From NCBI GenBank assembly GCA_017853735.1, contig JAFMJA010000147.1, positions 1 through 6,999 on the forward strand: DNA of 6,999 nt, read 5' to 3'. Below the pieces are notes generated by a model. The model did no database searches, had not been told where the DNA came from, and saw only the letters and a list, made by a program, of their open reading frames with translations. Shown piece after piece: positions 4,475 to 6,999 of the stretch. A program made the translations under genes and the position numbers. Positions within the stretch are counted from its first letter, which is position 1. The number at the start of each line of letters is the position of its first letter. Source of the stretch: Burkholderiaceae bacterium (GTDB lineage: Bacteria; Pseudomonadota; Gammaproteobacteria; Burkholderiales; Burkholderiaceae_C).

Positions 4475-6004
4475 ATGCTGATGCCGGTGCTCGATGCCAC
4501 CCTGTCTGCGCTGGCGCAGGCGCTGCAGCGCAGCGCCCCGGCGCTACGGGTGCAGGAGAGCGGCCGGGTGCTGCAGGTCGGGCATGGCATCGCGCAGGTG
4601 AGCGGCCTGCCCGGGCTTTCTTCGGAGTCGCTGCTGGCCTTTCCCCATGGGCTGCTGGGCATCGCCACCAACCTGGAGCCCGATTCGGTGGGGGTCGTGC
4701 TGCTGGGCGCGGGTGAGGGTCTGAGCGCGGGTGACGAGGTCCGCCTCACCGGCCGGCTAGCTGACACCCCGGTGGGCCCGGCGCTGCTGGGGCGGGTGCT
4801 TGACGCCACCGGACACCCGCTCGATGAACGCGGCCCAATCCACTGTACCGAGCGTTGGCCGATTGAGCGGGCGGCGCCAGCCATCATCGAGCGCGCACCG
4901 GTGACGGTGCCGCTGCAGACCGGCATCATGGTGGTTGACGCGCTCATTCCCATCGGCCGAGGCCAGCGCGAGCTGATCCTGGGCGATCGCCAGACCGGCA
5001 AGACCGCGTTGGCAGTGGACGCCATCATCAACCAGCGCGGGCGGGATGTGGTCTGTATCTATTGCGCCATCGGCCAGCGCGGTACGGCCGTGGCCCGGGT
5101 GGTGGACGAGCTGCGCCAGCATGGGGTGATGGCCCAGTGCATTGTGGTGGTGGCCGCTGGGCAGGACGCGCCCGGCCTGCAGTTCATCACCCCCTATGCG
5201 GCCACCAGCATGGCCGAATATTTCATGGCCCAGGGGCGCGATGTGCTGATCGTCTACGACGACCTGACACGCCATGCCCGCGCCTATCGCGAGCTCTCGC
5301 TGCTGCTGCAACGCCCGCCCGGGCGCGAGGCCTATCCCGGCGACATCTTCTACATCCATTCGCGCCTGCTTGAGCGCGCCACCCATTTGCGCGCGCAGCA
5401 CGGCGGCGGCTCGATCACCGCCCTGCCGATCATCGAGACCCAGGCGCAGGACATCTCGGCCTACATTCCCACCAACCTGATCTCCATCACCGACGGCCAG
5501 ATCTACCTCTCCCCCGAGCTGTTTCGCAAGGGTTTGCTGCCGGCGGTGGATATCGGCAAATCTGTTTCGCGGGTGGGTGGCAAGACGCAGTTACCGGCCT
5601 TGCGTGAAGTGGCGGGGGACCTGCGTCTGAGCCATGCCCAGTTCGAAGAGCTCGAAGCATTTGCCCGCTTTGCCACCCGCATGGACCCCGACACGCGCGC
5701 TGTCATCGAGCGCGGCAGACGGGTGCGCGAGATCCTGCGCCAGCCCGAGCATCAGCCCTTGCGGGTCGCCGAGCAGGTGGCCCTGTTGCTGGCGCTCAAC
5801 CACGGCCTGTTTGACGCCGTCGAGTTGGCGCAGTTGGGTGCAGCGCAGAGCCAACTGCGCCATGTTCTGCTGGCCGCCCAGCCCGACTTGGCGCTGCGCA
5901 TTGACAACGGCGAAACGCTGGAAGCCGCCCAGTGGCAGGATCTGGAGCAGACCCTGCAGTCAGCCCTGGCGGCGCTGGAGGAGGGCAAAAGTGCCCAGCC
6001 TTGA
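4475..6004 (+). CDS. atpA: N-type ATPase subunit alpha
   Basis: This 509-residue subunit alternates with beta in the N1 hexamer and carries the non-catalytic nucleotide sites. An N-terminal helix (about 5-18, LDATLSALAQAL) precedes the beta-barrel and is the usual docking point for delta or a delta-like domain. The P-loop GDRQTGKT is at 170-177 with K176. The Walker B region is VLIVYDDLTRHA at 257-268. The family signature PAVDIGKSVS is at 356-365, followed directly by the arginine finger R366 (SVSRVGG), which reaches into the catalytic site on beta. The length is normal (about 500-515). The ATG at 4475, two bases after the atpF stop with GGAG at 4460-4463, gives the expected N-terminus; an in-frame start at 4355 lies inside atpF and is unlikely. 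The end overlaps atpG by 14 bases. Confidence 0.96.
   Translation: MLMPVLDATLSALAQALQRSAPALRVQESGRVLQVGHGIAQVSGLPGLSSESLLAFPHGLLGIATNLEPDSVGVVLLGAGEGLSAGDEVRLTGRLADTPVGPALLGRVLDATGHPLDERGPIHCTERWPIERAAPAIIERAPVTVPLQTGIMVVDALIPIGRGQRELILGDRQTGKTALAVDAIINQRGRDVVCIYCAIGQRGTAVARVVDELRQHGVMAQCIVVVAAGQDAPGLQFITPYAATSMAEYFMAQGRDVLIVYDDLTRHARAYRELSLLLQRPPGREAYPGDIFYIHSRLLERATHLRAQHGGGSITALPIIETQAQDISAYIPTNLISITDGQIYLSPELFRKGLLPAVDIGKSVSRVGGKTQLPALREVAGDLRLSHAQFEELEAFARFATRMDPDTRAVIERGRRVREILRQPEHQPLRVAEQVALLLALNHGLFDAVELAQLGAAQSQLRHVLLAAQPDLALRIDNGETLEAAQWQDLEQTLQSALAALEEGKSAQP
5977..5985 (+). promoter_or_regulatory. Ribosome binding site of atpG
   Basis: GGAGGAGGG lies five bases before the GTG at 5991, inside the end of atpA. 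It decides the GTG start; the in-frame ATGs upstream lie deep in atpA and give no family-like residues. Confidence 0.8.
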
Positions 6005-6893
6005 ACAACTGGGACAGCAGCTGGCCAGCCTGCAGGAGTTGCAATCGGTGGTGCACACCATGAAGGTGCTGTCGGCCGCCAGCATCCGGCAGTACGAGCA
6101 GGCGGTGCAGGCCCTGGGCGAGTATGACCGCACCGTCGAGCTGGGCCTGCATGTGGTGCTGCGCGAGCGCCAGCGCCCGCCCGAGGCGGCCATCCCGTCT
6201 GGCCAACGGCCCCTGGCGGCGATCGTGTTGGGCTCGGACCACGGCCTGTGCGGGCGCTTCAACGAGGATCTGGCAGTTTTCGTCCAGGATCGCCTGCCCA
6301 CAACAGCAGGCCACGCCCCCTTGCTGATGGTGGTGGGCGCGCGGATGGTTGCCCGGCTGGAACAGGCCGGCCTGGCCGTGCAGGCCGAATTTCTGGTGCC
6401 AGGGTCGGCTGCGCGCATTGCATCTTGCGTGCAGCAAATCCTGCTCAAGATCGACGCGTGGCGCAGTGCGCATGGCGTGGAGAAGGTGCAGATTTTTTAC
6501 AACCGTCCACAGTCGGGCAATTTGCCAAGGCCACTCAGCCGCACGCTGCTGCCAGTCAATCTGCGCCGCCTGCATCGGCTGGAGGAGGCGCCCTGGCCCT
6601 CACAGGTGCTGCCCACTTTCAGCATGGAGCGCGAACAACTTTTTTCGGCCCTGCTGCGCCAGTATTTTTTTGTCATCCTCTGTCGTACCTGTGCCGAGTC
6701 GCTGGCCAGCGAGCACGCCAGCCGCCTGGCTGCCATGCGCAGTGCCGAAGCCAATTTGCAGGATCGGGTGCAGGAGCTGGGGCGCACCTTGCGACGGGTG
6801 CGCCAGGGTCAGATCACGGCTGAGCTGCTGGATGTGGTAGCCAGCTACCAAGCCCTGATGGCTGCCGGCAGTGCCGGGCCATCGCCCGCCTGA
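5991..6893 (+). CDS. atpG: N-type ATPase subunit gamma (GTG start)
   Basis: This 300-residue central-shaft subunit rotates inside the alpha3beta3 head and couples it to the c-ring. The N-terminal helix LASLQELQSVVHTMKVLSAA (11-30) matches the conserved I-x-S-V-x-x-T-x-K-I-x-x-A region. GSDHGLCGRFNE at 81-92 is the hallmark of the central Rossmann-like part. The C-terminal helix has SLASEHASRLAAMRSAEAN (237-255) and RQGQITAELLDVVA (271-284), the standard gamma C-terminal signature. Translation starts at GTG behind a strong GGAGGAGGG site and overlaps atpA by 14 bases. A C-x-x-C pair (C231, C234) lies just before the C-terminal signature. It is the last gene of the operon; a hairpin follows within five bases of the stop. 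Confidence 0.94.
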   Translation: MPSLEQLGQQLASLQELQSVVHTMKVLSAASIRQYEQAVQALGEYDRTVELGLHVVLRERQRPPEAAIPSGQRPLAAIVLGSDHGLCGRFNEDLAVFVQDRLPTTAGHAPLLMVVGARMVARLEQAGLAVQAEFLVPGSAARIASCVQQILLKIDAWRSAHGVEKVQIFYNRPQSGNLPRPLSRTLLPVNLRRLHRLEEAPWPSQVLPTFSMEREQLFSALLRQYFFVILCRTCAESLASEHASRLAAMRSAEANLQDRVQELGRTLRRVRQGQITAELLDVVASYQALMAAGSAGPSPA

Positions 6894-6897
6894 AAGC

Positions 6898-6913
6898 CCG
6901 GCGCGAGCGCCGG
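6898..6913. terminator. GC-rich hairpin between convergent genes, possible bidirectional terminator
   Basis: CCGGCG, a four-base loop CGAG, then CGCCGG form a six-pair perfect stem starting five bases after the atpG stop. On the plus strand it is followed by CCAGTGCGG without a T-run, so it would be a weak intrinsic terminator. On the minus strand the same stem is followed by GCTTT, a short T tract, which suits termination of a gene arriving from the right. It may serve both directions. Confidence 0.4.
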
Positions 6914-6940
6914 CCAGTGCGGAAGTCTTGAGCACCACCC

Positions 6941-6999
6941 CTAAAAGACGCGGCCATGGCGCCAGAAGCTCAGGCTGGCGACCCCCGTGACCCACAGCA
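6941..6999 (-). CDS. 3' end of a convergent minus-strand gene, possible membrane protein
   Basis: Reading the minus strand from the right edge, one frame encodes LWVTGVASLSFWRHGRVF and stops at TAG (complement of 6941-6943), 28 bases before the hairpin stem. The fragment has a hydrophobic run ending in a basic tail, as at the end of a membrane helix followed by a cytoplasmic tail. The stop immediately before a hairpin with a T tract in the same direction supports a real gene end. Another minus frame remains open here, but it continues deep into atpG and is a GC-bias shadow. Only about 19 codons are visible, so the product is unknown. Confidence 0.35.
   Translation of the reverse strand, partial: LWVTGVASLSFWRHGRVF

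Noticed and set aside
1..6999. tRNA, rRNA, CRISPR array or insertion sequence
   Set aside because: No cloverleaf, spaced direct repeats, terminal inverted repeats or transposase-like frames were seen; coding DNA accounts for nearly all bases.

Overview
The window holds one complete, tightly packed operon for an N-type rotary ATPase. This is the laterally transferred second form of F-type ATPase that some bacteria carry beside their housekeeping enzyme. The gene order is atpD-atpC-atpQ-atpR-atpB-atpE-atpF-atpA-atpG, all on the plus strand, from position 154 to 6893. That order, the two extra membrane-protein genes (atpQ, atpR), the absence of a separate delta gene (atpH) and the unusually long atpF together identify the family. 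The DNA is GC-rich with strong G/C third-position preference. Together with the known distribution of N-ATPases this suggests a proteobacterium, most likely a betaproteobacterium of the Burkholderiales, but the sequence alone does not fix the species.

Layout: positions 2-70 are the 3' end of an upstream plus-strand gene that cannot be firmly named. Positions 71-153 form an 83-base leader without a convincing sigma-70 promoter. It contains a perfect 10-base palindrome, a GTGTGT/ACACAC inverted repeat, and a 12-codon reading frame that runs into the atpD start. The ATPase genes follow with overlaps or gaps of only a few bases. There are two exceptions: the atpQ-atpR junction, where a 28-codon open frame exactly fills the gap, and a 39-base purine/C-rich spacer with a strong ribosome site in front of atpE. 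After atpG comes a GC-rich hairpin, then what looks like the 3' end of a convergent minus-strand gene (6941-6999).

How the parts work together: AtpD (beta) and AtpA (alpha) form the catalytic head, AtpG (gamma) and AtpC (epsilon) the central shaft, and AtpB (a) and AtpE (c) the ion-translocating membrane motor. AtpF is the peripheral stalk and appears to carry a delta-like C-terminal domain. AtpQ (AtpI-like) and AtpR are small membrane proteins probably used in rotor assembly. All catalytic residues I checked are intact. The c subunit has two carboxylates (E30 and E63) plus the Ser-Thr-x-x-Tyr signature linked to sodium sites, so ion specificity cannot be settled by inspection. The system belongs to a described family. 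The less explained parts are the small overlapping frames, the leader structure and a few subunit deviations.
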